From Tillus elongatus (Eukaryota > Arthropoda > Insecta > Coleoptera > Cleridae), in NCBI GenBank assembly GCA_964006375.1, contig OZ023270.1, positions 52,936,120-53,000,119 of the forward strand: DNA of 64,000 nt, in the 5' to 3' direction. Shown here one piece after another: positions 49,600-61,947 of the stretch (its first letter is position 1; each line of letters starts with the position of its first letter). The notes under the pieces were generated by a model. It saw only the letters and a list, made by a program, of their open reading frames with translations, was not told the DNA's origin and made no database searches. The position numbers and the translations under genes are program-made.

Positions 49600-51130
49600 A
49601 TCGTTTTTGAGTTATTTCAATTGTTTTGCAACTTTTCACGTTTTGTCACATTGCACAAACACATTACAAATTGTAAAAAGGCCTTTGTACCAATAGTGAC
49701 CTGAGCCCCATGGAAATAACGCATTCAGAGAGCTTTTTGTTTGTATTACTCATCGAAAAAATCGAGCTGCCCTATACAGGCACTCTGAATTTAAATTTTC
49801 GCAAAAATGTTTTTAGTGTTTCCGTAGAAATTATTTTTTGTAACATTTCTGTAAAAGACACCTTATTTTTTTTCAACTTCGGTCATAAAGCTGTTTGTCA
49901 ATAATTGTATCTTGGCAGGTGTGTAAATAGCTTAAAAAGGTTTGTTGGCCAGGAAAATCGGACCAGTTTTTTCTGGAACTTTTTAAGTTTATTTTCGGAA
50001 CATGTTTGTACTTTTTGAAACAACAAAGCCATTTTAATGAAATGTGGTACATTGTAACTACAATATAGGTTATACTGCCAACCAAATGTCCTTTTAAAAA
50101 CAATACATATTTGACATAAAAACATTTTAACGAAAATTCGCTACCATAACGCACTTGCTGCGTTCAGACTTTTTTAAACGTAGTTACAGATTAGGTAAAT
50201 AATTTGAATTTTATGTATTCTTTCGGCAAATTTTTTGTAAAAAAAATAATTCGTCAATTTTCGCAGAAAATTTTTTGTTTCCATAGAAATCATTGTTTGT
50301 AAGATTTTTGTGACATTTTGGTAATAAATGTTTAATGTGTTATTGTAAAAAAATATTTTCGGATTTTCGTAAAAAAAATTGTTTGCAAATTTTCATGTAT
50401 TTTTTTTTTGTTCGTTCCGTCGGAAACCTTTTTATAAATAATTATATCTTGCCAGGTGGGTAAATAGCTTGAACAGGTTCGTTGGCCCAGAAAAATCGGA
50501 CCAGTTTTTTGGGAACATCTTAAGTTTATTTTCGGAAAAATTGTGTACTTTTCAAAGAAGAAAGTTATTTTGATTAAATATGGTACATTGTTTTAAATAT
50601 GGTACATAGGTTATACCGGTATCGAAATTTGCTGCCTGCCTTCATTAAAAATAACATATTTGCCCTTAAAAAGATTTTTATGAAAATTCACTACTACAGC
50701 CCACTTGCTTCGTCCAGACTTTTTGGTGATTTCATCTGTAGGTCACCCGCTATCTGGTGGTTACCTGTTATCAACTTTTGGAATTTTTAACTATTTACTT
50801 AACACCACTTATCCGCAAATAAAACAAATGCGAGAACAACTATCGAAACATGTCTGTATGCTTCAAGTACTACTCGCTGCATCCTTGAAGAGCTTTGTTA
50901 TGGCCAGGAAAATCTAAATTGTTTTTTGGAAACATTTTAGGTTTATTTTTTGGAAAATGTTTGTACTTTCTTAAACAATAAGGATATTGTGATGAAATGT
51001 GGTACAATTGTTTCTATTATATAGGTTATACTGTTAACCAAATTTCATGCCCTTCATTAAAGACATATTTGCCATTAAAATCATTTTTATGAAAATTCAC
51101 TACCATAACGCATTTGCTGCATCCGGACTT
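49600..51130 (+). repeat. Tandemly placed diverged copies of the dispersed repeat (copies F-H)
   Basis: Three related segments end in the characteristic right end: CTACCATAACGCACTTGCTG near 50146, CTACTACAGCCCACTTGC near 50694 and CTACCATAACGCATTTGC near 51101. Each is preceded by GGAAAATCGGACCAG or similar. No gene recognised. Confidence 0.75.
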
Positions 51131-51346
51131 TTTTATTATAGTTTATATATCAATGCCTGAAATAGCGTCTTTTCTTTAAATAAATACTATTACTACTAGC
51201 ATTACTATAAAAATGAAATAAGCAACATAGAAACTGACATATTAATACAAAAATTAACTTACATCAAATTATAAAAAAAAATATTGGTATATTTTTTAAG
51301 ATAACATTAACAGAACTAATATAATAACTACAATATAAAAAGTCTA

Positions 51347-51552
51347 TCAATTAAGTACACTGTGTATCCAGTCTATGTACTTGGCTAAATCAGTGAAGAC
51401 CACATAATGTGTTGCATCGCATTTGAACTGGTTTTGTAGTGCTACACTTATGGAAACAAGACCTCGCAACTGCCAGACTATGTTTTTCGTGTTTGCTATC
51501 TGTTTTGGAAATACCATACCACCACCAGAGTCACCATTGCAGACTGATGTAC
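51347..51552 (-). CDS. Trypsin-like serine protease, last coding exon
   Basis: Final exon of a host S1-family serine protease. The acceptor CAG lies at 51555-51553. The exon completes a Gly codon split by the intron (phase 1) and encodes about 68 residues to a TGA at 51349-51347. It contains [14 protein letters not shown], with the catalytic serine in GDSGGG, then LRGLVSIS (substrate-pocket strand), a cysteine ([11 protein letters not shown]) for the last disulfide, and the C-terminal helix [10 protein letters not shown]. The wording recalls insect proteases of the gastrulation-defective/modular type that act in extracellular cascades, but the subfamily is inferred. His and Asp of the triad must be in upstream exons. 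Confidence 0.87.
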
Positions 51553-52114
51553 CTGCAGCAAAATTATTATCTATATTTTAATTATACATTATCTTAGTAT
51601 ACCAATTATGCAAAAATAGCAAGTTTTATAAAAGAAACCTATACATGAGTGATGAGTGATTATATATATCTTTAAAAGTCCCATTAAAAGATGACACTTT
51701 TGTAAATAAATATTTAGAAAAAAGAAGTCAAATAGTTGGCATTTTTTCAGTAACATACATATTTAAGAATTAAATAATGAAACTACAGCTTAACTAAACA
51801 ATGATATTAAACATCATAGCGAGAAGAGCAGCAGCTCATTGTGCTGAGGGTAAGCACATCACTCTTAATGAAATATTACTTCTAATTCAGTACATACTGT
51901 ATGCCCGCACTCTCCATCCACTGTAAAGGAAGCGACTTAAAGCTGTTGATCCCATGGTCCATGTGATTATGTTGGACCCGTAAAAGATCATTAGCCTCCT
52001 AACAAAAAAGAGGGGGGTGGCTAGGATGCGTGCTGATAATTATCAGTAATAATTGCTAAGATAAAAACGTTATTTTTATAATGCTAATTATCTTAATAAT
52101 ATAAGCAAACTATA
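51553..52114 (-). other. Start of the 9.9-kb protease intron region, no feature seen
   Basis: Part of the intron 51553-61416 (minus-strand gene). AT-rich, with no recognisable element until the LINE endonuclease at 52115. Confidence 0.6.
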
Positions 52115-52690
<576 letters not shown>

Positions 52691-52789
52691 TGATCTGTTT
52701 AAGATTCTTAGTTAAGGCTCTGAAAATCTGGTTAAGTGTAATGCCTTATAAAACACAATCGCTTCTTATCTAGGAAGAGTAGCTCAGAA

Positions 52790-53346
52790 GCTCAAATGGC
52801 TGGCGAAAAGCTGCTTGAAATATCCACCCTTTCCATATTGGTTATAGGAGGCTGCAGCGAAGAAGCTGGGTTCCTCTTTTAGGTTACTTGACAGTTCATC
52901 TTCACTACAGTCGCTTCTTGCAATGCATAAGAGACATATACGTCCACAATTAGAATAATTATTTTCATGCCTGGGGTGCTGCTACAAAGACCAACTTGTC
53001 TCCCTTAGATTACATCTGAAAACTAGCTATTTTTGCCTTATAAGGAATTCAACTGTTACTCCTCTCACTTCTCTTGATTACAGAAGAAAGGTGGATATCT
53101 CTGCCTCTTTTGTTAATACCACCATTTACTCTGCTCGCTAGATATTTGCTTTGTAAGTTTCTCCATTAGCAACTTTTAATTGGCAAACTTGTCTTACCAA
53201 AAAGGACACGCACTTTAGTGTCAAATTACCCACTTGTTTAACAGTTCGCCACGAAGCTGTGAAATGGTTTCCCTGCGAACATATTTCCGGACACATAATC
53301 TCCAGCTATTTAAAAAGTTATTAAACTTCAACATACTAAGTTGAGT
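52790..53346 (+). pseudogene. LINE reverse transcriptase C-terminal fragment
   Basis: Plus-strand pieces in several frames read HKRHIRPQLE, YFHAWGAATKTNLSPLDYI, VTPLTSLDYRRKVDISASF and, near the end, VSLRTYFRTHNLQLFKKLL. This order is the C-terminal domain of jockey/RTE-type reverse transcriptases (RPxLEY ... HxWGAA ... LDxIQ ... NLQxFKxxV). It may be the tail of the same element as the endonuclease fragment at 52115, with the polymerase core deleted. Stops and shifts make it non-functional. Confidence 0.65.
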
Positions 53347-53469
53347 TGTAGTACAACAATAAAATTTAGGTTTTTCAGACTACCTTTCGTAAAGTATTTC
53401 ATACAAAAATAAACTTTGTAGACCTAACATATAGAAATTGTATCGGAACAAATAAGAGGTAAAATTATC

Positions 53470-54733
53470 TCAGCGTATCACAAAAACTGTCCACTAAAGA
53501 CAAAAAAAGGAAGTCAAGGGTCATCTTGGTGGAACCAAAATCTCTAAATATAACGAAGAGTAAGCGACGTCTCTGCAATCGTGCTAAGCCTACAGGCAAC
53601 TGGGAACACTCTAACACTCTACAGCAAAAAAATAAGGAACGCAAAGAGAGAGTCCTGAAGAAGGTTCAGCTAGGGTATTTCTGATTTACCCAGTATGACC
53701 AGGATCCAAAAGAATTTCTCATGCGACCTAGGCCACGAGGTGAGATCGACAAAACGACCAGATGGCTCCTTTACAAAGACGTGGAGAGAAATTTTAGAGC
53801 TCTTAGCACATATTCGTTACACAGATTGTCTGATTCTGAATAATAAAGAAAACCCGCCTTCCAGGGTCGTTATAAATTCCCTCACAGTGAAGACTGGCTA
53901 GTTGCTCAGAAAGTAATTGCAGCTTCGGCTGTTAAGCGTGCTCTTAAATATTTTCAACCATTCAAGGCGCGAGGGGACGATGTAGTGATTCCGGTTCTGC
54001 TACAGGCAGGGTGGAGTATTATCCCCTCTGCTTTGGCCCCTCTCCGTGGAAGATCTGCTGGCTATCCTGGAACTTTGAGTAGTTAGAGGTAAATTTGAAG
54101 AGTAACTTTCAAATACTCTTTAAGAAACAGTAAACATAGTGAATAATAATTGGTGCTGGAGGAAGCAGATGTCTCTGAACGGACACAAAATCATCATTAT
54201 CCGATTCACCAAAAGAAGAAGGTTGGATAAATTGAAACACTTTGATTTATGGAATAGGCTACATATCTAGGGGTTACCCTAAATAAGACGCTCAACTGGA
54301 ATGCACAGTTGGATAATGTAATCCGCAGACCAAGTTGTCCCTGTGGACATTCCTAAGAATCTGTGGGAACAACGGGAACAAACCCGTGCCAGATGTGTTG
54401 GCTCTATTTAATGGTTATCAGTCCAATGATAGCATATGGAGGTATAGTTTGGTGGCCTAAGGCACTTCGTGGTATCGCGAGGGCCAAACTAACTCAGCTG
54501 TAGAGACAAGCATGTCTAATGATAATGGAAGCTTTGTGCACCACTATATCAGCCGCTCTGGAAGTACTCATAAACATTCTACATCTTCACATATGGTTTG
54601 AGAGGGTAACTAGGTGGACAACGTACAGACTTAAAGAAACGGCTGATAGTATGGGAAGAAGTAGGCTCCTCGATGGCATTGAAAGTCACGAGGCTGTGCT
54701 TGTGTGTCTTCAGATTGCATTGGCTGCGGTATG
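53470..54733 (+). pseudogene. Degenerate LOA/R1-like ORF2, 5' part
   Basis: Pieces align in order with the intact LINE ORF2 at 1511-5155, although diverged: RLCNRAKPTGNW, DGSFTKTWREILELL, VKRALKYFQPFKARGDD, then IIIIRFTKRRRLDKL, YGGIVWWPKALRGIARAK and ALEVLINILHLH. Frame changes and stops are frequent. It breaks off at 54733, where the CsRn1-like element begins after a 5-bp target duplication; RNase H sequence of the same type resumes at about 59770. Confidence 0.7.
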
Positions 54734-54738
54734 ATTAC

Positions 54739-55060
54739 TGTGGCGGTGGTTCCGACCGCAGTGTTTTCGTCAACACTACCATATGTTTCTCTTGACAGCT
54801 AAACGTTGCGTTACGTTATTCGACAGCAAGCTGTCAAGAACTACTATATAAGAGACACCAGGGCTCTCTCTCTCTCTCCTCGCTACCAACCGACACAGTG
54901 AAGATACGTCTCTCCACGCTCGGTCAGTTATCTGTTATGTGCTGTCTGTGATTGTTTTATAGTTAAATGTATCATATAGTTTATTCAGTTAGTGAAATAA
55001 TAAAGTATATTAAATGTTTACGTATGGATTTAATATTAACAAGTGCAATTAACTTCCATA
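54739..55060 (+). repeat. 5' LTR of CsRn1-like element
   Basis: 322 bp. TATATAAGAGACACC near 54841 looks like a TATA box, and AATAAAGTATATT near 55000 like a polyadenylation signal. Confidence 0.95.
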
Positions 55061-55210
55061 TTGGTGACCCCGTGCCGCAAGACGAAGATGCCCAGCCTGA
55101 TGTGCCAGCCGACGTCGCCTAACTTCCACGCACGTGCTCATGCCTACAGAAAACGAATATCTAAACAGGTCAGTCTTTTCTAATTTAAAAATTATCTGAT
55201 TTTTTTCACA

Positions 55211-55981
55211 ATGGCCGAAGATTCTTCAAGCAGCAATATCATGGCAAGGGTTGCAATAAAATTACCTCCTATATGGAGACGTAACGTGAAAATCTGGCAA
55301 ATGCAGGTTGACGCCCAGTTTGATGTATCGCAGATCAGTTCTGAAAAGACAAAATTCAGTCATGTACTCGCTATACTCGATCCTGATGTCGCAGAGTCAA
55401 TTTCAGATTTTTTAACCCAACCATTATCATCAACCCCCTATTCAGATCTAATGAAACGTCTTTTATTAGAATTTGAAGAGTCCAATAGTCGCAAACTAAA
55501 TAAACTTTTAACAGAATTAGAATTAGGCGACAGAAAACCATCGCAACTTTTACGCGAAATGAAGTTTTTAGCCGGTAGTCAGATTGGAGAAAATTTCCTT
55601 AAAATTTTATTTCTACAACGTTTACCAGTCAACGTTCGTTCAATTTTGGCTTTGAGCAACGATTCTCTAGAAAATTTGTCGGTTACAGCAGACAAAATCG
55701 TGGAATTTTCCGGAGATAAATACAACGTGGCTGAAATTCAGTCACGCGAGCCCGACAAGCTAGCCAAGTTAGAAGCGCAATTAGAGAAGCTAACAGCATC
55801 AGTCAACGAATTGCGAACGCGTTCCCGATCTACCTCCCGAGAAAGACCCAAGCTTTCTCGAAATTCCATAACCGCAAATTCCTCAACCTCCACGTGTTGG
55901 TATCATGAACGATTTGGCAACAAGGCCAAACGTTGCATCCAACCTTGCAATTTCAAAGCAAAACATCTGTCGGAAAACTAA
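55211..55981 (+). CDS. CsRn1-like gag
   Basis: 256-residue Gag from the ATG at 55211. The N-terminal two-thirds resemble gypsy capsid ([48 protein letters not shown]). A basic S/R-rich linker ([18 protein letters not shown]) follows. A zinc motif, C-x2-H-x9-C-x3-C ([18 protein letters not shown]), is the CHCC type seen in the CsRn1 group instead of the usual CCHC. It is complete and without stops. The end overlaps the pol frame by about 49 nt. Confidence 0.9.
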   Translation: MAEDSSSSNIMARVAIKLPPIWRRNVKIWQMQVDAQFDVSQISSEKTKFSHVLAILDPDVAESISDFLTQPLSSTPYSDLMKRLLLEFEESNSRKLNKLLTELELGDRKPSQLLREMKFLAGSQIGENFLKILFLQRLPVNVRSILALSNDSLENLSVTADKIVEFSGDKYNVAEIQSREPDKLAKLEAQLEKLTASVNELRTRSRSTSRERPKLSRNSITANSSTSTCWYHERFGNKAKRCIQPCNFKAKHLSEN

Positions 55982-58900
55982 TAAGGCACTCCCTCCACGC
56001 GGCAGGAGACGAGAGCCACCTAACACGCCGCCTTTTTATTTTTGATAGACGCTCCAATATGAAATTTCTAATCGACTCTGGAGCGGATATTTCAGTTATT
56101 CCACCCACTCACGACCAACGGAAATTTCAATCGAAACGTACCTTGTATGCTGCAAACGGGACCCCTATTCATACCTATGGCGAACAATTATTAGATTTGG
56201 ATCTAGGTTTACGCCGTAGGTTCTGCTGGCCCTTCACACTTGCCGATATCAAGCAACCAATTATAGGCGCTGATTTTCTAGCAGAGTTTGCTTTACTTGT
56301 AGATATGAAACATAGACGTTTAATCGATACAAAGACAAACCTCTCTAAGGCCGGTGCTAACCCACCACCAGGATTTAATTCTAAAATTCATCTCGTAGAC
56401 CCGACACACCAGTACTTCAAATTGCTACAACAATTTCCTGACCTGTTTAAGAAAACTTCTTCTAGCAACCTTCCAGAGGTTGAGTTCTTCCATACTATAA
56501 GTACGGAAGGACCACCTGTCACTGCAAAAGCTAGAAGATTGCCCCCGGAAAAGCTAGCTCAAGCAAAGCTAGAATTCCAGCACATCATGGATTTGGGAAT
56601 TTGTAGACCCTCCAAAAGTCCATGGTCAAGCCCCCTCCACATGGTGCAAAAAAAGGATGGCTCATGGAGACCATGTGGGGATTACCGAGCACTAAACGCT
56701 AAAACAATCCCAGACAAATATTCCATTCCAAATTTGCAGGATTTTAATGCCCAGTTAGAAGGCAAACGTATTTTTTCAAAATTAGATATCATTCGCGCTT
56801 TCCATCATATCCCAGTAGCACCTCAAGATATTCCCAAAACAGCAGTCATAACTCCATTTGGGTTATTCGAATTTGTTAAAACCCCATTTGGCCTTCGTAA
56901 TTTAGCACAAACATTTCAAAGATATTTACATTCAATTTTAAGACATCTTGACTTTGCCTACTCCTATCTTGACGATATTCTCGTTGCATCAGCCTCTGAA
57001 AAAGAACATCAAGAGCATCTAGCAAAACTTTTTCAGACACTTCAAGACAACGGCATCCGTATCAATTCATCTAAATGTGAATTCGGAGTGGCCAAAATTT
57101 CATTTTTAGGTTTTCGTGTAAATAAATCTGGATTATTTCCACTTCCTGAACGCATCAAAGCTATTACCGACCTACCTCTTCCCGATACCATTGAAAAACT
57201 CAGAAGATTTCTAGGTCTCATAAATTTCTACCGTCGTTCTCTTCCACGTGCTGCGGAAATTCAGCAACCACTATTCGACCTCTGCCAGAATCCCAAAAAA
57301 CGCGACAAACGTAAAATCGAGTGGACTCCTCAGACTCGAGAAGCATTCGAACGTTTGAAAGAGGCACTAAAAAACGCTACACTAATAGCTCATCCGTCTT
57401 CTTCGCTACCACTGATTCTCCATGTCGATGCTTCTAATTATGCCGTAGGCGCTTCCCTCCAACAATTACGTGATCAAACACTAGAACCCCTAGGTTTCTA
57501 CTCTAAAAAGCTTACTTCAGCCCAAAAATCTTACAGCACCTACGATCGCGAACTTCTAGCTGCTTATCAGGCAGTTAAATACTTTAGATATACCCTAGAA
57601 GGTCGCCATTTCACCATTTATACGGACCACAAACCTTTGACATACGCTTTTGTACAACGCGTCGATAAAGCATCTCCAAGGCAACTACGACATTTAGACT
57701 TCCTAGGTCAATTTACCACAGACATTCGCTACATACCAGGTCCTACAAACATTCCCGCAGACTATTGTTCTCGCATTGAAACAATTTCACTTTCTTCCAC
57801 TGTGTCACTCCAAGAAATTGCGCAAGCTCAGTCGTCTTGTGAGGAACTTAAACACCTTCTGCAGTCTAAATCTTCCTCATACAAATTTCAAAACATGCCT
57901 CTTGACAACGGAATGAATCTTATTTGCGATTCTTCTTCAAAGAAACTTCGCCCATTCATTCCGCTCAAATTTCGCCGAAAGATTTTCGATTCTATCCACA
58001 ATTTATCTCACCCAGGCATATCAGCTTCAGTCGATCTGGTCCAGGATAGATTTTGTTGGCCCAAATTGAAACGCGATGTATCTCTTTGGTCTAAAACTTG
58101 CATTCCCTGCCAGAAAGTCAAGATATGGAGACACACTTCCAGTGCCATTGGACAATACACCCCAGCCATGAGAAGATTCTCGCATATAAATGTTGACATT
58201 GTGGGACCATTACCAGCATCACAAGGTCAACGCTATCTGTTAACAATAATAGACAGATTTTCTCGATGGCCCGAAGCAATTCCATTGTCAGATATTACAG
58301 CAGAAACAGTAGCGAACACTATTTTATCATGCTGGATCTCTCGTTTCGGTGTTCCACAATACATCACCACAGACAGAGGTAAACAATTCGATTGCCACCT
58401 TTTCACACACCTCACTAAAACACTAGGTGCAGACCACATCAAGACCACAGCTTACCACCCAGCAGCAAATGGTGTAATCGAGAGATGGCATAGGGTTCTG
58501 AAACAGGCCCTGAAAGCTCATATGGACGAAAACTGGGTCGCTAAATTGCCAATTGTGTTACTAGGACTCAGATCGTACATAATTCCAGAATATCGCTCAA
58601 CACCCGCTGAAATAGTCTACGGAGAATCAATCAAACTTCCCACCGACTTTTTCAACAGCACACAAGCTCATGATGTTCCACCACTTATATCTCAGCTGAA
58701 AGAAGACATAAGGAAACTTCGACCAGTACCTTTTAAACATCATACTGCAAAAAAGGTATTTGTCCATCCTAAGCTTATGGAAGCTCCTTTTGTTTTTGTT
58801 CGCATTGATATTCCGCGAAAAACCCTCGAACCAGTTTATGACGGCCCCTTTGAAGTGTTATCCCGAACTGACAAAGTCTTCAAAATCAAGAAATCACACG

Positions 58901-59118
58901 GTGAAGAGACAATTTCTGTTGACCGTCTTAAACCCGCATTCATTCTTTGTGATAACGAACAGACAACTTTCCAGCCTCAGAGACATCCTAGTGAAACTGA
59001 AAGTGACAGTGAAAGTCCAACACCTAGTGAAACTGAAAGTGACAGTGAAGTTCCCGTTCCCGTTCAAACTACACGCCATGGACGTAGAGTTCGATTTCCA
59101 CGAAGATACTTGAACTAA
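55933..59118 (+). CDS. CsRn1-like pol: protease, RT, RNase H, integrase
   Basis: About 1061 residues, open to TAA at 59116. The frame is -1 relative to gag and its first listed codon is TTG, so expression by ribosomal frameshifting in the overlap is likely. Protease: [12 protein letters not shown] (D-S-G near residues 48-50). [35 protein letters not shown] (residues 345-348). RNase [39 protein letters not shown]. Integrase: LSHPGIS ... CIPCQKV zinc site, [11 protein letters not shown] (D), [10 protein letters not shown] (D), [13 protein letters not shown] (E). A C-terminal YDGPFEVL module and a tail with an ETESDSES repeat follow. All catalytic residues are present. Confidence 0.93.
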   Translation: MHPTLQFQSKTSVGKLIRHSLHAAGDESHLTRRLFIFDRRSNMKFLIDSGADISVIPPTHDQRKFQSKRTLYAANGTPIHTYGEQLLDLDLGLRRRFCWPFTLADIKQPIIGADFLAEFALLVDMKHRRLIDTKTNLSKAGANPPPGFNSKIHLVDPTHQYFKLLQQFPDLFKKTSSSNLPEVEFFHTISTEGPPVTAKARRLPPEKLAQAKLEFQHIMDLGICRPSKSPWSSPLHMVQKKDGSWRPCGDYRALNAKTIPDKYSIPNLQDFNAQLEGKRIFSKLDIIRAFHHIPVAPQDIPKTAVITPFGLFEFVKTPFGLRNLAQTFQRYLHSILRHLDFAYSYLDDILVASASEKEHQEHLAKLFQTLQDNGIRINSSKCEFGVAKISFLGFRVNKSGLFPLPERIKAITDLPLPDTIEKLRRFLGLINFYRRSLPRAAEIQQPLFDLCQNPKKRDKRKIEWTPQTREAFERLKEALKNATLIAHPSSSLPLILHVDASNYAVGASLQQLRDQTLEPLGFYSKKLTSAQKSYSTYDRELLAAYQAVKYFRYTLEGRHFTIYTDHKPLTYAFVQRVDKASPRQLRHLDFLGQFTTDIRYIPGPTNIPADYCSRIETISLSSTVSLQEIAQAQSSCEELKHLLQSKSSSYKFQNMPLDNGMNLICDSSSKKLRPFIPLKFRRKIFDSIHNLSHPGISASVDLVQDRFCWPKLKRDVSLWSKTCIPCQKVKIWRHTSSAIGQYTPAMRRFSHINVDIVGPLPASQGQRYLLTIIDRFSRWPEAIPLSDITAETVANTILSCWISRFGVPQYITTDRGKQFDCHLFTHLTKTLGADHIKTTAYHPAANGVIERWHRVLKQALKAHMDENWVAKLPIVLLGLRSYIIPEYRSTPAEIVYGESIKLPTDFFNSTQAHDVPPLISQLKEDIRKLRPVPFKHHTAKKVFVHPKLMEAPFVFVRIDIPRKTLEPVYDGPFEVLSRTDKVFKIKKSHGEETISVDRLKPAFILCDNEQTTFQPQRHPSETESDSESPTPSETESDSEVPVPVQTTRHGRRVRFPRRYLN

Positions 59119-59143
59119 TAGCGTTGCCACTGAGAGGGGAGTA

Positions 59144-59463
59144 TGTGGCGGTGGTTCCGACCGCAGTGTTTTCGTCAACACTACCATATGTTTCTCTTGA
59201 CAGCTAAACGTTGCGTTACGTTATTCGACAGCAAGCTGTCAAGAACTACTATATAAGAGACACCAGGGCTCTCTCTCTCTCCTCGCTACCAACCGACACA
59301 GTGAAGATACGTCTCTCCACGCTCGGTCAGTTATCTGTTATGTGCTGTCTGTGATTGTTTTATAGTTAAATGTATCATATAGTTTATTCAGTTAGTGAAA
59401 TAATAAAGTATATTAAATGTTTACGTATGGATTTAATATTAACAAGTGCAATTAACTTCCATA
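59144..59463 (+). repeat. 3' LTR of CsRn1-like element
   Basis: 320 bp, identical by eye to the 5' LTR except for one fewer CT unit. Confidence 0.95.
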
Positions 59464-59468
59464 GTTAC

Positions 59469-59769
59469 CATTCTCACATTTTAAAAGCCTTATTTTGTTA
59501 CAACTCATATGCGACTTCAACAGTTCAGATGAATTCTGTCATGGTGTATTGAGTTTAGTCCCAATATGTAGTTTTAGATAGTTTTGTGCTTTTTATTCTA
59601 ACTTAAGCCTACTTGAGATCTAGATGGGGTAGGGATTTAGACAGGGACACACATTCTTCATGCCAATGGGGCATATCATGGCAACTTTTTAACATACATA
59701 GGTGGGCCACTAACGCCATGGATACATATAAAGAATAAACACAAATGATAACTTAAAGCCTAGTTTTGT
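59469..59769. other. Intronic interval, nothing recognised
   Basis: Between the CsRn1-like element and the resumption of LINE sequence; no conserved frame. Confidence 0.5.
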
Positions 59770-60735
59770 TTTATATTTAAATTACGGGGTTTTGGGGATT
59801 ATCTCGAATCTGATGCCTACAAAGACCTGCAGAGACTGGAGGAAGTCTGGGAACGATATAAAGTGTCCCTCTTGAACGCAGATCTCTGCTGGTACACAGA
59901 TGGCTCCAAAACCGAGTCGGAGTTAGGATCTGGCACATATGGGAGCAGCACCGACGCAAGAATATCATCTAACATGGGGAAGTATGCAACCAAACAAAAC
60001 CGCAGCACACATTAATAGATAAAAATATGTTCTGGTAGCCAAGCTGCTATAAATTGCACTACCGTTGCAATTCAAAAAGGCATGGAGATGCAAGACCTCC
60101 CTTAACGAACTGGGCAGCTACAATGAGGTGTCGCTGGTCTGGATAACGAGGCACCCGGACGTTGATGGTAATGTAGCGGTCGACGCTGTTGCCAACAGGG
60201 GTGCCAGGGTGAACTATATCGGACCAGAACCTGCGCTGGTGACATCCTTATGAACAGCGAAACGAAGCTGACAGACCTGGACAGATGGAAAGACAATCCA
60301 ATAATGGCAAAATCTGCCAGGTTTAGCACACTTTAAGGTGTTCAAAAATGGCCTTTCAGAGTTAAGGGCTGAAAAACTTCTAGAGTTAAACAGGCAATAA
60401 CTGGAAACTCTGTTCGGCCTGTATACATAACACTACCGCTTACGTCATCACCTGCACAGAATTGGGCTCGGACAAGATTTCGAGTGCCGACTGCGTATAG
60501 AGAGTGCCAAAACAGGAGAGCACATGCTATGTTCCTGTCCGGCTACGGACAGGACAAGACACCTTCTCTTTGGCAAGACCCAACTTGCACCAGGAGATCT
60601 GGACTAACTTTCACCCTAAAAATTTGTCGCCTTCTGTAGGAGGCTAGTTTTGATGTATGAAATTTGAAACAATTAGGCGTAAACCACAATAAACCCAAGG
60701 TCACAGTGGAGGCACTAAGATAGCACACTCACTTT
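59770..60735 (+). pseudogene. Degenerate LOA/R1-like ORF2, RNase H and 3' end
   Basis: LCWYTDGSKTESELGSG is the first RNase H motif. NEVSLVWITRHPDVDGNVAVDAVANRGA with YIGPEPAL corresponds to the end of RNase H, where the intact copy has NEVTLIWVPGHSGV and GPEPAL. Further on, ITCTELGSD and STCYVPV are traces of the zinc-knuckle region. The 3' UTR follows (ACAATTAGGCGTAAACCACA ... CACAGTGGAGGCACTAAGA), ending near 60735. Multiple stops and shifts. The first half is at 53470-54733. Confidence 0.7.
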
Positions 60736-61084
60736 ATAATTTAACCCTACATAAGCCATGTCTTTTGTAAAACGAACAAATAGTTAACCCTTTGTAATTG
60801 CTTTTTTTAATGAAATAGTACATGATGTCTTTGTTGACATCATACACTTTATTGTTTTGCTACAAAATTGGTGTTAACTTAATTTTTTAACAGTTGGAGG
60901 TTATATGTCACCAGAAATAAGTCTGTGGGGGAGTTCATTCCAAAATTTGGATGTTCTAGGAAGGAACGGTGATTTGTAACGAACTGTTCTTAGGCAATTG
61001 ACACTGAAGGCTTACTCTTTGTGGGAAAAATCGGAAAAAAATGCATCGCCCACAAAAATGATCGCTATCTGTAAGAGATTGGAC
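60736..61084. other. Intronic interval, nothing certain
   Basis: The second copy of the LINE 3' tail follows at 61085. No conserved frame was recognised. Confidence 0.5.
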
Positions 61085-61180
61085 TGGATGAGTGAAATAT
61101 ACAACAATTAGGCGTGAGCCACAATATACCTTAAGGACACAGTGGAGGGACTATTATGGCCCACTCACAACATAACCTAA
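61085..61180 (+). repeat. Second copy of LINE 3' tail
   Basis: ACAATTAGGCGTGAGCCACAA and GACACAGTGGAGGGACTA repeat the 3' tail at 60670-60730. It probably comes from another 5'-truncated insertion. Confidence 0.7.
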
Positions 61181-61416
61181 CATAACCTTAGTAACACTAT
61201 CAGTTTCTTCACCTTCTTGTTTTTCAAAAAATGTAAGAGATCATGGACTGCTTTACATAACCTAATTACTAAATTGAATACACGACATATTCTTTGGTTC
61301 ATATTGTGATTACTGGCTTGTGGCGTAGTGTTTGTCAGTTGTGGTTTTCAGTTTTTTAAATAAACTTATAAAAGAAAACTTTATAGTATTATAGATAATT
61401 TATTCCTTTTACTTAC

Positions 61417-61578
61417 CATTCTTAAATCCTGCACAGAAAGTATTTGCTGAGGTAAATCTTGAAAAGAAGTCAGGATAGGAATAAATACATGTTTCTTGTG
61501 AAACAATTGGCATTTTGGCTTTGGTTAATTCATCTGTTACTTTTCCTGTTTCATCATATCCCCAGCCTACTACAGTTC
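61417..61578 (-). CDS. Trypsin-like serine protease, penultimate coding exon
   Basis: Acceptor TTACAG just before 61578 and donor G|GTAAGT at 61417/61416, both strong. The exon is read in phase 1 and encodes [18 protein letters not shown] ... MPIVSQETC ... [19 protein letters not shown], the chymotrypsin-fold segment before the active-site serine. Its final G joins the GT of the exon at 51552 to restore a Gly codon before [11 protein letters not shown], so splice phases agree. Cysteines in QETC and TFCAGF are the usual disulfide partners. Upstream exons with the catalytic His and Asp are not in recognisable form in 61579-64000 and are probably outside the window. Confidence 0.87.
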
Positions 61579-61623
61579 CTGTAATGAAATTTATAGTAGG
61601 TATGATATAGATATAGCATAGCA

Positions 61624-61700
61624 TAGTATAGCATACTTTAATATAGTATACTATACTATAATATAGTATACTATAGTATAGTAAAGTATAGTAAACACTA
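61624..61700. repeat. Palindrome-rich simple repeat (TATAGTATAC-like)
   Basis: Imperfect units of ATAGTATACTATA and GCATAGCATAGTATAG, about 75 bp. Confidence 0.8.
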
Positions 61701-61763
61701 AAAGAAGCACAAACAAAAGAAAAACATTATACAATAATATTGCAGATTGATTACGTCACACTT

Positions 61764-61947
61764 AACTAAGTGAAGATTGGAACCTGTGATGAGCACTGAT
61801 AAGTACACTTGGAGAGCCCAAATCACCACAACACATTTTAAAAAGACTGTATGTTTCATCCTCTGATGACGCTAACTTGGTTAGTGAAACGATCGTCAGG
61901 TCTTTTTAAAATGTGTTGTGGTGATTTGGGCTCTCCAAGTGTACTTA
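61764..61947 (+). mobile_element. Small palindromic insertion with hammerhead-like core
   Basis: A 184-bp insertion flanked by the 12-bp direct repeat TACGTCACACTT (61752-61763 and 61948-61959), which looks like a target duplication. It contains perfect 49-bp inverted arms (61799-61847 and 61900-61948) around a 52-nt loop that matches a hammerhead ribozyme core. Short hammerhead-bearing units of this sort are known from Penelope-like elements and related non-autonomous retroelements. No coding capacity. It lies in the intron upstream of the protease exon at 61417-61578. Confidence 0.7.
61860..61900 (+). ncRNA. Type I hammerhead ribozyme-like motif
   Basis: The plus strand reads CTGATGA (61863-61869), then stem II GCTAAC/GTTAGT with loop TTG, then GAAA (61886-61889). 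A minimal stem III ACGATCGT and cleavage triplet GTC (61895-61897) follow. CCT (61860-61862) pairs with AGG (61898-61900) to close stem I, which extends outward, after a 12-nt bulge, into the 49-bp arms. Order, core bases and the short stem III match minimal type I hammerheads of animal genomes. A deviation is an unpaired C after CTGATGA and a G-U pair at the base of stem II, which may weaken activity. Confidence 0.6.

Larger units (their letters stand above)
54739..59463 (+). mobile_element. Intact CsRn1-like (Ty3/gypsy) LTR retrotransposon
   Basis: 4725-bp element with LTRs at 54739-55060 and 59144-59463, starting TGTGGCGG and ending TTCCATA. The LTRs differ only in the length of a (CT)n tract (2 bp). 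ATTAC (54734-54738) and GTTAC (59464-59468) form a 5-bp duplication with one mismatch. The primer-binding site TGGTGACCCCGTGC lies at 55062-55075, of the kind paired with tRNA-Trp in the CsRn1/Kabuki group. The polypurine tract GAGAGGGGAG precedes the 3' LTR. Gag and pol are both open. It is oriented opposite to the host protease gene whose intron it occupies. Confidence 0.95.

Noticed and set aside
58760..59113. 117-residue plus-strand frame at the end of pol
   Set aside because: Overlaps the intact pol frame, which explains the sequence fully.
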